Origin: Mycobacterium pseudokansasii
GTDB taxonomy: Bacteria > Actinomycetota > Actinomycetes > Mycobacteriales > Mycobacteriaceae
Assembly (NCBI RefSeq): GCF_900566075.1
Contig: NZ_UPHU01000001.1
Span: forward strand, 496,001-560,000
Reading direction: 5' to 3'
Length of the DNA stretch: 64,000 nt
Shown: positions 16,826-24,420 of the stretch, one piece after another
Layout: each line of letters starts with the position of its first letter
How positions within the stretch are numbered: position 1 is the first letter of the stretch
Position numbers and translations under genes: made by a program
Notes under the pieces: model-generated
Database searches by the model: none
The model's input: only the letters and a program-made list of their open reading frames with translations
Told to the model about the DNA's origin: nothing

Positions 16826-17179
16826 TCAGACGTTGATGACCTGGTCGGCCCAGGCGGTCCAGTCGGCCAGCTCGGCCATCGTGGAGCGGTGGGCGCCTTC
16901 GATCAGCCGGTCGTCGGGCAAGCCGCGTGCGTCCATGCACGCGCCGCAATTGCCGATCACCCCTCCCTTCTCGACGAGCGCCGCGGTCATCGCTGCGAGG
17001 TTGTAATAGCCCGGGGGGACGCGCTGACCGGCGGTGACCGAGATGACCGCGTCGGCGAAGTTGAACACCCGCACCTGGTCGGACGGGTCGGAATCCAGCA
17101 AGCTGCGCGCCCATCGGATGCCGTTATAGGTGCGCTCGGTGCCATACGGCGGATCGTGCAGGACGAATAGGTACTTCAT
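16826..17179 (-). CDS. DsrE/DsrF-like sulfur-relay protein
   Basis: A 117-residue DsrE-fold protein. MKYLFVLHDPPYGTERTYNG is the family N-terminus, and Cys residues in GGVIGNCGACMDARG occupy the usual sulfur-carrier position. The start ATG 17179 follows GGAGAGGA. It is first in an operon with the SQR-like gene, so it may accept sulfane sulfur from it; that partner role is inferred. Transcription is probably controlled by the divergent ArsR-rhodanese regulator. Confidence 0.88.
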   Translation of the reverse strand: MKYLFVLHDPPYGTERTYNGIRWARSLLDSDPSDQVRVFNFADAVISVTAGQRVPPGYYNLAAMTAALVEKGGVIGNCGACMDARGLPDDRLIEGAHRSTMAELADWTAWADQVINV

Positions 17180-17232
17180 CGGGTCCTCTCCAGATGACGT
17201 GGCAGGTTATCCGTGGCTGGTGTCTTACGATG

Positions 17233-17266
17233 TAATTCCAAGCAACAATAGATACCATATTCCAAT
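17233..17266. promoter_or_regulatory. Candidate operator in divergent sulfur-gene promoter
   Basis: The 105-bp AT-rich gap between the dsrE/SQR operon and the ArsR-rhodanese gene contains TAATTCCAA (17233-17241) and TATTCCAA (17258-17265), about 25 bp apart, followed by ATTAATAATGG. Related TAATTC half-sites form a palindrome at 20440-20455. Binding by the ArsR-type protein is inferred. Confidence 0.4.
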
Positions 17267-17284
17267 TAATAATGGAGAAGCAAC

Positions 17285-17959
17285 ATGACAAGGCAATCCG
17301 ATCGCAAGGCGGTGCTGTTCGAGCAGATCGCGCGGGTGGGTAAGGCGCTGGGCAATGGCCGGCGACTGCAGATCCTGGACCTGCTGGCTCAGGGGGAGCG
17401 CACCGTCGAAGCGATCGCAACGGCGACCGGGATGAATCTGACCACCGCATCGGCGAATCTGCAGGCGCTCAAGAGCGGTGGACTCGTCGAAGCCCGTCGC
17501 GACGGGACGCGTCAGTACTACCGGTTGGCCGGGGACGACGTGGCGAGGTTGTTCACGCTGGTGCAGGCCGTCGCCGATGCGCATCTGGCCGATGTGGCGG
17601 TCGCGGCGGCGGCAGCCCTCGGTTCGCCCGAGGATGCCATCACCCGTACCGAACTGCTGCGCCGCCGTGACGCCGGTGAGGTGACGCTCGTCGACGTGCG
17701 ACCGCGTGAGGAGTATTACGCCGGGCACATCCCCGGCGCTATCAACATTCCGGTAGCCGAACTGGCCGACCGGCTCGCTGAACTACCGGCCGATCGTGAC
17801 GTCGTCGCTTACTGTCGCGGCGCCTACTGCGTCATGGCCCCCGACGCGGTCCGGATCGCTCATGCAGCGGGCCGGGCGGTAAAGCGACTCGACGACGGCA
17901 TGCTCGAATGGCGCTTGGCCGGATTGCCGATCGACGAGGGTGCGCCAGTGGCGAGCTGA
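17285..17959 (+). CDS. ArsR-type regulator fused to rhodanese domain (Rv0324 type)
   Basis: A 224-residue fusion. Residues 1-95 are an ArsR/SmtB winged helix (ALGNGRRLQILDLL, TTASANLQALKSGGLVEARR). Residues 120-215 are a rhodanese domain with VRPREEYYAGHIPGAINIP and the persulfide Cys in VVAYCRGAYCVMAP. The rhodanese Cys could sense sulfane sulfur and switch DNA binding. ATG 17285 follows GGAGAAG. It is divergent from the SQR/DsrE operon and a relative of the decayed copy at 19.8-20.4 kb. It looks intact. Confidence 0.93.
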   Translation: MTRQSDRKAVLFEQIARVGKALGNGRRLQILDLLAQGERTVEAIATATGMNLTTASANLQALKSGGLVEARRDGTRQYYRLAGDDVARLFTLVQAVADAHLADVAVAAAAALGSPEDAITRTELLRRRDAGEVTLVDVRPREEYYAGHIPGAINIPVAELADRLAELPADRDVVAYCRGAYCVMAPDAVRIAHAAGRAVKRLDDGMLEWRLAGLPIDEGAPVAS

Positions 17960-18036
17960 TGATTTCGCCACTGGGCGTCGCCGTGCAGGCCACCGATGTG
18001 CGCGGTTCAGTGATGCGCGGCGTCTGTCCACCTTGC

Positions 18037-18614
18037 TCACGTCGACAGGTCCGGCAGTTCGGCAATCGACGCGATGGTCGCATCGACTTCGGCTGCGGTT
18101 GTCGGTCGGCCCAGGCTGAACCGGATCGCCCCGATGCCAACCTCTTTGGGGACGCCCATCGCGGCGAGCACCGGCGACAGTGCCACGAGGCCGGAATGGC
18201 AGGCCGAACCTGTCGACGCCGCGACACCGGGCAACCCGGCGAGAATGTCGGCCCCGACATGACCGATGAAGCCGACGTTGACAGTGTTGGGCAACCGATG
18301 ATGCGGATGACCGTTGAGCACCACCCGACTGCCGTACGTCTCATGCAGTGCCTGCCAAAGGCGATCACGCAGCACGCGCACCCTGGCCATGGCGGTGAGG
18401 TCCTGGGCCAAGGCGCAGGCTTGGCCCAGCCCGGTGGCAAGCAGTGCGCTTTCGGTGCCGGCGCGGCGTCCGCTCTCATGGCCCTTGCCGGCCGGCCTGC
18501 CCAATGGTCGCTGGAAGGCTTGCCGAAGGCCTCGTGAAGCAATGGGCTCATAACGTCGGCCACCATCGGGTCGATGGGGGTGCTCGCGTTGTAGTCGAGG
18601 TAGATCTCAGTCAT
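18037..18614 (-). pseudogene. Cysteine desulfurase with central deletion
   Basis: The N-terminus MTEIYLDYNASTPIDPMVAD (from ATG 18614) runs about 44 residues to SSDHWAGRPA. The next matching segment, in another frame, is GHESGRRAGTESALLATGLG through RFSLGRPTTAAEVDATI, the C-terminal ~150 residues of a NifS/IscS-type desulfurase including the active-site Cys region (STGSACHSG). Roughly 180-200 central residues, including the PLP-binding lysine, are deleted, so it cannot work. It lies between ArsR-rhodanese and MddA-like genes, a setting where a desulfurase would fit sulfur-relay chemistry. Confidence 0.85.
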
Positions 18615-18978
18615 CAAAGTTCGCCTCGTCTGTGGCAAGAGCCAAACGGCCCGGTGCTGGGCGGTGGTGTCGGCGTGTGCTGTGGTCCGTAGGTGCGCCC
18701 CCAAGCCGGTGGAAGCCGGCGTCGCCGCGATGAGCAGTAGTGCCGCGTTGACGCTGCCCGTAGTGACGGTAGGAAAGTCCGATCCACAAACCGACGCAGA
18801 TCGCGCCCACCGCAAGGATCCGACGCTCTGTCAGCAGAACGATGAAGACGTTTGCCACGTGGGGATTTCGTAGTTGAGCAGACTTTCCGACGACATCCCT
18901 TTGGCAGCGGTGAGGTACCGGTCGTCGATGTCGTCGACAACCCGGCAAGCCGTTGCCCCGCTGCCAGCACTTACCAGA
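18615..18978. other. Decayed intergenic sequence
   Basis: No intact gene is seen in these 364 bp. On the minus strand a fragment reads VFIVLLTERRILAVGAICVG, like one membrane helix, and another reads RVVDDIDDRYLTAAKG; neither has a usable frame or a family I recognise. It separates the desulfurase remnant from the MddA-like gene and is probably further pseudogene debris. Confidence 0.5.
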
Positions 18979-19743
18979 TCACCGGGGACCGGTGTCGGCG
19001 CTAGAGCGTTGCTTGGGCAAGCGAATCCCAGGAATGAGCATGGGTACGCGATCGCGGTACTTCCGGTAGTCATCGCCCAGCGATCGGCTCAGATCATGCT
19101 CTTCGATCGGCACGGCGATCAAAATGTAGGCAGTTGTCGCTACCGCGAACAACAGATGGCCGACGGTCATCGTCGGTGTGGCCCAGAATGCCACGATGAA
19201 GCCCAGCATGATCGGATGCCGCACCAGCCGATAGAGCAGGTGGGTGCGGAATTCGACTGCACTGTACGAGCGTTCTCGTGACGCCAGGTAGACCTGTCGC
19301 AGTCCGAACAGGTCGAAATGGTTGATCATGAATGTCGATGTGAGCACGATGATCCAGCCGAGCCAGAACAATGTTTGTAGCGCAACGCGCCCGGGCGGCC
19401 AGCCGACATTCCAGATGGTGGTGGGCATGGAGCGCCATTGCCAGAACAGAAGAAGCAGCAGCAGGCTCGACACCAGCACATAGGTGCTGCGCTCGATCGT
19501 CGCCGGGATCAGCCGTGTCCACCACCGCTTGAACGCCGGTCGTGCCATAACACTGTGCGGCACGGCGAACAGGGCAAGCAGAACGATGTCGACCGCAAGC
19601 GCCGCGAGGGTAGGCGCTGTGACGCCGTTGTCGATCGTGCGTGGCACGACAAGGTTTCCCACGAAACCGATCGCGTACAGAAATGCCGCCAGGAAGACCA
19701 CATAGCAGATCGCTCCGTAGCCGACTATCAGCAGCCTTGACAT
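18979..19743 (-). CDS. MddA-like methanethiol S-methyltransferase (NnrU/ICMT superfamily)
   Basis: A 254-residue protein with about five membrane helices. The C-terminal half carries RHPIMLGFIVAFWATPTM and IPIEEHDL-like AVPIEEHDLSRSLGDDYRKY, the SAM-binding signature of isoprenylcysteine-methyltransferase-like membrane enzymes; overall it resembles MddA, which methylates methanethiol to dimethyl sulfide. ATG 19743 follows AAGGAGG. The upstream rhodanese frame reads through into it without a stop, so a fused product is possible. Its placement with sulfide genes supports thiol detoxification; substrate specificity is inferred. Confidence 0.85.
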   Translation of the reverse strand: MSRLLIVGYGAICYVVFLAAFLYAIGFVGNLVVPRTIDNGVTAPTLAALAVDIVLLALFAVPHSVMARPAFKRWWTRLIPATIERSTYVLVSSLLLLLLFWQWRSMPTTIWNVGWPPGRVALQTLFWLGWIIVLTSTFMINHFDLFGLRQVYLASRERSYSAVEFRTHLLYRLVRHPIMLGFIVAFWATPTMTVGHLLFAVATTAYILIAVPIEEHDLSRSLGDDYRKYRDRVPMLIPGIRLPKQRSSADTGPR

Positions 19744-19755
19744 GGTGTCCTCCTT

Positions 19756-20432
19756 ATTCATTCGATCTCGCGACTGCGGTCGCTTACCGGTCGCTGCAAG
19801 CCGCCACTCGGGGAAGCCCTCGGTCAGGGGGCGCGTGCGACGTCCATGCGCATGCGGCACCCTGACCGCCGCGTTTGCGTGTACGCAGTACGGCCCTCGG
19901 CAGTACGCGACATAGTTCTTGTCAAGGGGGAGTTCGGCGATGCGGGCACCGATGTCGGCGACCGGCGTCGAAACCGCTCCCGTGATATGTCCGGCCGAAT
20001 ACTCCTGTTGTGGGCGCGCCTCGAGCAGCACGACGTCGCCAGTGGCCATCCGCTGATCCAGCTCATCAGGTGTTACCGGCTCGAGACGGTCGCGATCGTC
20101 CAGGAAGTCGGCCAAAAGCCCGGCTGCCTCGGCCAGGTGGTGCTCCGCGGTCTCACGCAAGGCCAGCATCAGGCGGTGACTTGGGGCCAGGACGCGTAGT
20201 CGATGGACAGTACATTCCGTCGTGCTGCCACCAGCTGGGCCCGGCGTACTGGGAGTCCGGTGGCGGTCGCGAGCGAATCAACAGTGCACTCACCTGGCGC
20301 TGGGACATCGATGATCTCGAGGCGATGCCCGCTGGAAATGGCCTCGCCAATGTGGACGGGCTCTGCGCATAGCCGATCTCTAAAGTCACGCTCGGCCCCG
20401 TGGGCGATCGTCACCGTCCCACTATAGTCCAA
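19756..20432 (-). pseudogene. Second ArsR-rhodanese regulator, N-terminus decayed
   Basis: The DNA-binding half survives only as AISSGHRLEIIDV and TVDSLATATGLPV followed by out-of-frame sequence. From about 20169 an open frame gives RMATGDVVLLEARPQQEYSAG and VAYCRGPYCVHANAAV, a rhodanese domain with its catalytic Cys, ending GFPEWRLAATG. The lost part covers the ArsR recognition helix. The frame then continues into the MddA-like gene. An AT-rich palindrome lies just upstream (20440-20455), so this was once an autoregulated operon head. Confidence 0.8.
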
Positions 20433-20439
20433 TAATCGC

Positions 20440-20455
20440 TAATTCAATAGAATTA
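20440..20455. promoter_or_regulatory. Perfect palindrome, candidate ArsR-rhodanese operator
   Basis: TAATTC-AATA-GAATTA is a perfect 6+4+6 palindrome in an AT-rich island, directly upstream of the decayed ArsR-rhodanese/MddA operon. TAATTC half-sites recur at 17233. AT-rich imperfect palindromes are usual ArsR-family operators. Confidence 0.55.
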
Positions 20456-20625
20456 TTGATCAGTCAGTGGTTGCCGCAATCGACGAGCAAACCGCGGGGG
20501 CGAAGGATCTGTGATGCACTTCTTCTCCGCGAGCTGGTGGAGAGTCTGGCTGCCGGCTGGGATCCTGCAAGACGCGCCCGCCTTCCAAGAAGGTGAGCTG
20601 CCCCGGCGGCTGTGGCGCATCATCG

Positions 20626-21939
20626 TCACCAAACCGGGCGCTGCGGGGTAAGCCGCAGGCGCGCACCATGTTTGGGGACGGTGGTGATGTTGCGGACCAG
20701 CGGAGTCTCACTCTTGGTCGGTTCCGCGGCGGTGATGGTGAACTGGCGGAAGATCTCTTGCAGGATGACGACACCCTCGGTAAGTGCGAACCCGAAGCCG
20801 AGGCATCGGCGCACTCCCCCGCCGAAGGGGAGCCACGTGTTCGGCGCCACGTTGCCGTCGAGGAAGCGGCTGGGACGGAACTCGCGTGGATTGGGGTGTG
20901 ATTCCTCGCTCGCGTGGGCCAGCAGGATCGACGTGTTGACCACCGCCCCCGCCGGGAGTCTCCAGCCGCCGATCTGCCTCGGGACGGTGAGTTTCCTTGC
21001 GGTGGAGACAATTACCGTGTGCCGGCGCATCCCTTCTTTAAAGACCGCTTCCAGAAAGCCGTCGTCGTCGCCGACCGCTGCGTTGATCACCTGGCTTTGG
21101 ATGTCCGGCGCCTGGGCGATTTCCCAGAGTGTCCAGGACAGCGCCGCGGCGGTCGTTTCATGGCCGGCCAGCAGCAAGGTAATGAGCTGGTCGCGGAGCT
21201 CGGCATTCGTGAGCGGAATCGCGGACGTGTCTTTGGTTTGCAGGAGCCGGGACAACACGTCGGTGCGGGCATTGAGGTCTGAAGCGACACGGCGGGAAGC
21301 GATTTCGCGGTAGAGGATCTCGTCGATCTTGCGTTGGTTCTCCACAAAGCGCCTCCACGGATTCACGCGTTTGAGGGAGGGGTACCGAAGCACTGCGAGG
21401 ATCACGGGATGGATGTTGACGATGTCTTGTAGACGAATGGTCAACTCGTCCTTGACGTTTGGGTCGGCGACCCCAAACACCACCCGCAGGATGACGTCGA
21501 GGGTGAGCGCGTTCATGCAATCAAGACTGTTGATGTGCTCGCCGGCGGGCCAGCGCGCGATGTGCTCCCGCGCGATGGTGGCGATCATGTCGCGGTATCC
21601 GTGCAGTGCGGCCCGGGTGAACGCAGGCACGAGCAGCGATCGCATCCGCGCATGCTCGGCTTCGTCGGTCATCAGCACCGAGTGCTCGCCCATGACAAAA
21701 CTCAGGATCTTGTTGCCTTCACCGGCGTGCAGCGTCTTGGGGTCTGCCGTGAAAATCTCTTTGATGTGTTCGGGACGGGAATAGACGACGAGGTCGTTGG
21801 CGTACGGGGGCACCCGCAGCGAGAACACATCGCCGTACTTGCGGTGCATCGCCGGCAAAAACCATTCCCGAAACTTCAGGTACAGCACGCTTTGTACAAC
21901 CGGGGGTAGCGACGGCCCCGGAGGCAGGCTCGCGGTCAC
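20626..21939 (-). CDS. cyp135A1: Cytochrome P450, CYP135A1-like
   Basis: A 437-residue P450. LLAGHETTAAALSW is the oxygen-activating I-helix, EAVFKEGMRRH holds the E-x-x-R pair, and FGGGVRRCLGFGFALTEG carries the heme-ligand Cys. The N-terminus (TASLPPGPSLPPVVQSVLYL) has the proline-rich hinge and no strong membrane anchor. GTG 21939 is chosen: the frame stays open far upstream, but similarity begins there and the GTG overlaps the stop of a small upstream reading frame. Order relative to the TetR gene matches Rv0327c/Rv0328. The substrate is unknown. Confidence 0.9.
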   Translation of the reverse strand: MTASLPPGPSLPPVVQSVLYLKFREWFLPAMHRKYGDVFSLRVPPYANDLVVYSRPEHIKEIFTADPKTLHAGEGNKILSFVMGEHSVLMTDEAEHARMRSLLVPAFTRAALHGYRDMIATIAREHIARWPAGEHINSLDCMNALTLDVILRVVFGVADPNVKDELTIRLQDIVNIHPVILAVLRYPSLKRVNPWRRFVENQRKIDEILYREIASRRVASDLNARTDVLSRLLQTKDTSAIPLTNAELRDQLITLLLAGHETTAAALSWTLWEIAQAPDIQSQVINAAVGDDDGFLEAVFKEGMRRHTVIVSTARKLTVPRQIGGWRLPAGAVVNTSILLAHASEESHPNPREFRPSRFLDGNVAPNTWLPFGGGVRRCLGFGFALTEGVVILQEIFRQFTITAAEPTKSETPLVRNITTVPKHGARLRLTPQRPVW

Positions 21940-22156
21940 CGTGCGGCCTGGCGCTGCGCCTCGGCGCCCGGCCAGGCCACGTCGTTGTCGCACGTCAGGT
22001 CCTTCCACTGCGGATTGATCCGCAGACCCCGGTGACTGATATCGCACAAACGCACGACGTCGCCGCGCGCAGGTTGCCGAAGAGGTACGCAAGTTCGTCG
22101 CGCAGGCCGCCGTCGCCGTTGACCACCCTGATGACGCGGACCAACTCGATAGGCAT
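21936..22156 (-). pseudogene. Small gene upstream of P450, one-base frameshift
   Basis: From ATG 22156 the frame reads MPIELVRVIRVVNGDGGLRD through ELAYLFGNLR. Restoring one base (CGCG-C to CGCGCC) near 22060 gives AGDVVRLCDISHRGLRINPQ and ends at a TGA (21938-21936) that overlaps the P450 start GTG. Corrected length is 73 residues. The stop/start overlap and coding-like composition in both halves argue for a real coupled gene. I do not recognise the family. Confidence 0.45.
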
Positions 22157-22165
22157 GATGTCCTT

Positions 22166-22194
22166 AAACAAATGTTTGATTGAAACGATTGTTT
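22166..22194. promoter_or_regulatory. Imperfect palindrome, candidate TetR operator
   Basis: AAACAA (22166-22171) and TTGTTT (22189-22194) bound an imperfect dyad that also contains ATGTTTGATTGAAACGAT. It lies in the divergent promoter between the P450 operon and the TetR gene at 22211, the usual place for autoregulation. Confidence 0.6.
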
Positions 22195-22210
22195 ATCACG
22201 ATACGATGCT

Positions 22211-22813
22211 TTGGTGCAACAGCAGCGAACGAGCCGCGACAAACTGCTGGACGGTGCTCTTACCTGCCTGCGCGAACGCGGTTACAGCAACACCAGTTCG
22301 CGGGACATCGCGCGTGCCGCGGGGATGAACGTCGCGTCGATCAATTACCACTTCGGCAGCAAAGGGGCTCTGCTCGACGACGCACTCGGCCGCTGCTTTA
22401 CCACCTGGAACGAGCGGGTCCGGGACGCGTTCGATCAGTCCGCAGCCACCGGTCCCGCCGAACAGATCCGGGCTGTTCTGGAAGCCACCGTCGATTCGTT
22501 CGAGCAGATTCGTCCCGCTGTCTACGCATGCGTCGAGTCCTACGCGCCGGCGGTGCGCTCAGCGGTGCTCCGGGAGCGCCTTGCTGCCGGATATGCCGAC
22601 GTACGTCAACATTCGGTCGATCTAGCTCGCGCTGCTCTCGCGAACACCGGGTTCAAACCACCCGGGAACCTCGCCGCCATCGTCTCGGTTCTGATGGCCG
22701 TCATCGATGGCCTCATGATCCAGTGGATCGCCGACCCGTCGGCCACCCCGCGATCGGCGGAGGTACTGCAAGCACTGGTCGACATCGGCAACGTCACGTC
22801 GCAGTCGCCGTGA
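22211..22813 (+). CDS. TetR-family transcriptional regulator (Rv0328 type)
   Basis: A 200-residue regulator. The N-terminal HTH is TSSRDIARAAGMNVASINYH followed by FGSKGALLDDAL (residues 28-60). The C-terminal ligand domain is ordinary in length. The start is TTG 22211 or GTG 22214. It is divergent from cyp135A1 and the dyad at 22166-22194 suggests control of both. Its 3' end overlaps the convergent methyltransferase by 20 bp. Confidence 0.9.
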   Translation: MVQQQRTSRDKLLDGALTCLRERGYSNTSSRDIARAAGMNVASINYHFGSKGALLDDALGRCFTTWNERVRDAFDQSAATGPAEQIRAVLEATVDSFEQIRPAVYACVESYAPAVRSAVLRERLAAGYADVRQHSVDLARAALANTGFKPPGNLAAIVSVLMAVIDGLMIQWIADPSATPRSAEVLQALVDIGNVTSQSP

Positions 22814-23420
22814 ACCATACAACCGCCGGATGGTCCGACCTGCGCTCGATGCAGACGTCGACAAAGCCGGCGGCGCGGAGCCACGCCACCGTGTCGTCAG
22901 TGGTGGGCACGCGGTAGATCACGGGGTCGAAACGCCCTGCGAGCGGTAGGTCATCGGACAGGGAGGTCAGGACGAGTCGGCCGCCCGGCCGCAGTACCCG
23001 AGCGATGTCGGCAAGGCTGGCGCGGGGATCCGGCCAGAAGTAGAAGTTGTGCACGCTGAGCACCTTGTCCAGGCTGCGGTCAGCAACCGGCAGGGTTATT
23101 CCATCGCTTTGATAGAGCGAAATGAGCCCGGCGGCAATGGCTTTCGCGTTATGTCGGGTGGCGATTGCGATCATGGTCGGGGAAACTTCGACGCCGATCA
23201 CCTCGGCGCCGGCGGCGGCGAGGTGCCCAAGGGTTCGGCCGGGGCCAAAGCCGATCTCGCAGATGCGCTCACCCGGTGCTGGCGCCAGGATCTCGACGGC
23301 GACGCGATTGACGCCGGCGGTCTCGGTTCGCCAAATCCGTCCCAGTAGGCGACCGAATGCACCGCGGGGCCGCGCCGCCTGACTGGACAGGTACCGTCGG
23401 GCCGGTGCTGTGAGGGCCAT
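22794..23420 (-). CDS. SAM-dependent class I methyltransferase (Rv0329c type)
   Basis: A 208-residue methyltransferase. ICEIGFGPGRTLGHLAAAG is the SAM-binding motif I, GVEVSPTMIAIA the post-I acidic strand, and DIARVLRPGGRLVLTS motif III. ATG 23420 follows GAGGAGGT; a longer in-frame extension upstream lacks such a site. It sits 25 bp downstream of a TetR gene in the same direction, so the two form an operon. The substrate is unknown. Confidence 0.9.
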   Translation of the reverse strand: MALTAPARRYLSSQAARPRGAFGRLLGRIWRTETAGVNRVAVEILAPAPGERICEIGFGPGRTLGHLAAAGAEVIGVEVSPTMIAIATRHNAKAIAAGLISLYQSDGITLPVADRSLDKVLSVHNFYFWPDPRASLADIARVLRPGGRLVLTSLSDDLPLAGRFDPVIYRVPTTDDTVAWLRAAGFVDVCIERRSDHPAVVWFTATAT

Positions 23421-23445
23421 GAGGCGACCTCCTCGATTGGAACGG

Positions 23446-24174
23446 CTATCTGGCAGCGGTGGTGGCTCGAGCGACGAATTCGGCGAGGGTCGCCGCGACC
23501 GCATCGTCGCTGGGTCCGGCGATTGACCCGGACTTCGGTGCCGGGTCAAAGTGGCGGTGAACTGCCCACAACGCGCAGAGTTCGACGATGGTCCGTGCGA
23601 CCACCGGCGCGGGGCCGGGCAGACTCAGATGGCCGGCGCGTTCGCGGTGTACCAGGTATGCCTGGACCGCATCGACCTGGGCATCCCGCCCGGTGCCGAA
23701 CCACACCTCTGCCAGGTCGGGGAGCTCGGGGGCGCACCGGTCAACCAGTTTGAGCGCGATCCGGTGGCGGGCCAGCCGGCTGTAGAGATCGGTGACGATG
23801 CCGGCGACCTCGGTGCGCGTGTCCGCAGCTGCTGCATCGGGCGGTAATGAGTCGCGTAGCGCCTGCGTTAGCCGCATGTCGGCGATCTCGGCGATCAGAC
23901 GCCCTGAAACCAGCGCTGCGATCTCGCCTTCTTTTGGGGCCGGCACGGGGAGGTCGGTCGTCGGGGGCGGGGTCTCGTGAGCGTCGCCATAGCGCACCGC
24001 CGCGGCGAATAACGCGGCTTTCCCTTGAGCGTATCCGTACAGGGTGCCTTTGGCTAAGGCGAGGGCGTCTGCCACGTCCTGCACCTGCGTGCGCTGGTAC
24101 CCGTGTGTGATGAACACCCGCGCCGACGCAGCGACGACCGCGGGGAATCGGTCAGGCGGGATCGTGCGGGCCAC
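23446..24174 (-). CDS. TetR-family transcriptional regulator (Rv0330c type)
   Basis: A 242-residue regulator with HTH TQVQDVADALALAKGTLYGY at about residues 29-48. The start is GTG 24174. The ligand-binding domain is slightly long and Ala-rich. It heads the operon with the methyltransferase. A near-perfect palindrome 16 bp upstream (24190-24208) is a likely autoregulatory site. Confidence 0.9.
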   Translation of the reverse strand: MARTIPPDRFPAVVAASARVFITHGYQRTQVQDVADALALAKGTLYGYAQGKAALFAAAVRYGDAHETPPPTTDLPVPAPKEGEIAALVSGRLIAEIADMRLTQALRDSLPPDAAAADTRTEVAGIVTDLYSRLARHRIALKLVDRCAPELPDLAEVWFGTGRDAQVDAVQAYLVHRERAGHLSLPGPAPVVARTIVELCALWAVHRHFDPAPKSGSIAGPSDDAVAATLAEFVARATTAAR

Positions 24175-24189
24175 GGACTGAGCATAAAG

Positions 24190-24208
24190 TGACCGACTGA
24201 GTCAGTCA
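24190..24208. promoter_or_regulatory. Palindromic operator upstream of TetR gene
   Basis: TGACCGACTGAGTCAGTCA is a 19-bp palindrome with one mismatch pair (C/A at positions 5 and 15). It lies 16 bp before the GTG start of the TetR gene at 24174. Confidence 0.7.
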
Positions 24209-24420
24209 ACTCCAGGGTTGGGACGGAGGAACTTCGTGCGGACCTCTTAGGTCGTATGTGCTTATCCAAAGCGTTGTGGAACAGACCATGAAGTTGCTGT
24301 CGTGCACGACCCTCCCAACGGCGCCAACAACAAGCTCATCGGGTGGTGGGCGCCTCAGTTGCTCGGCGCGGCCCGAGGCCAACCCGATCATCAACGTCGA
24401 GGAAGAAGGATTCAGGGTCA

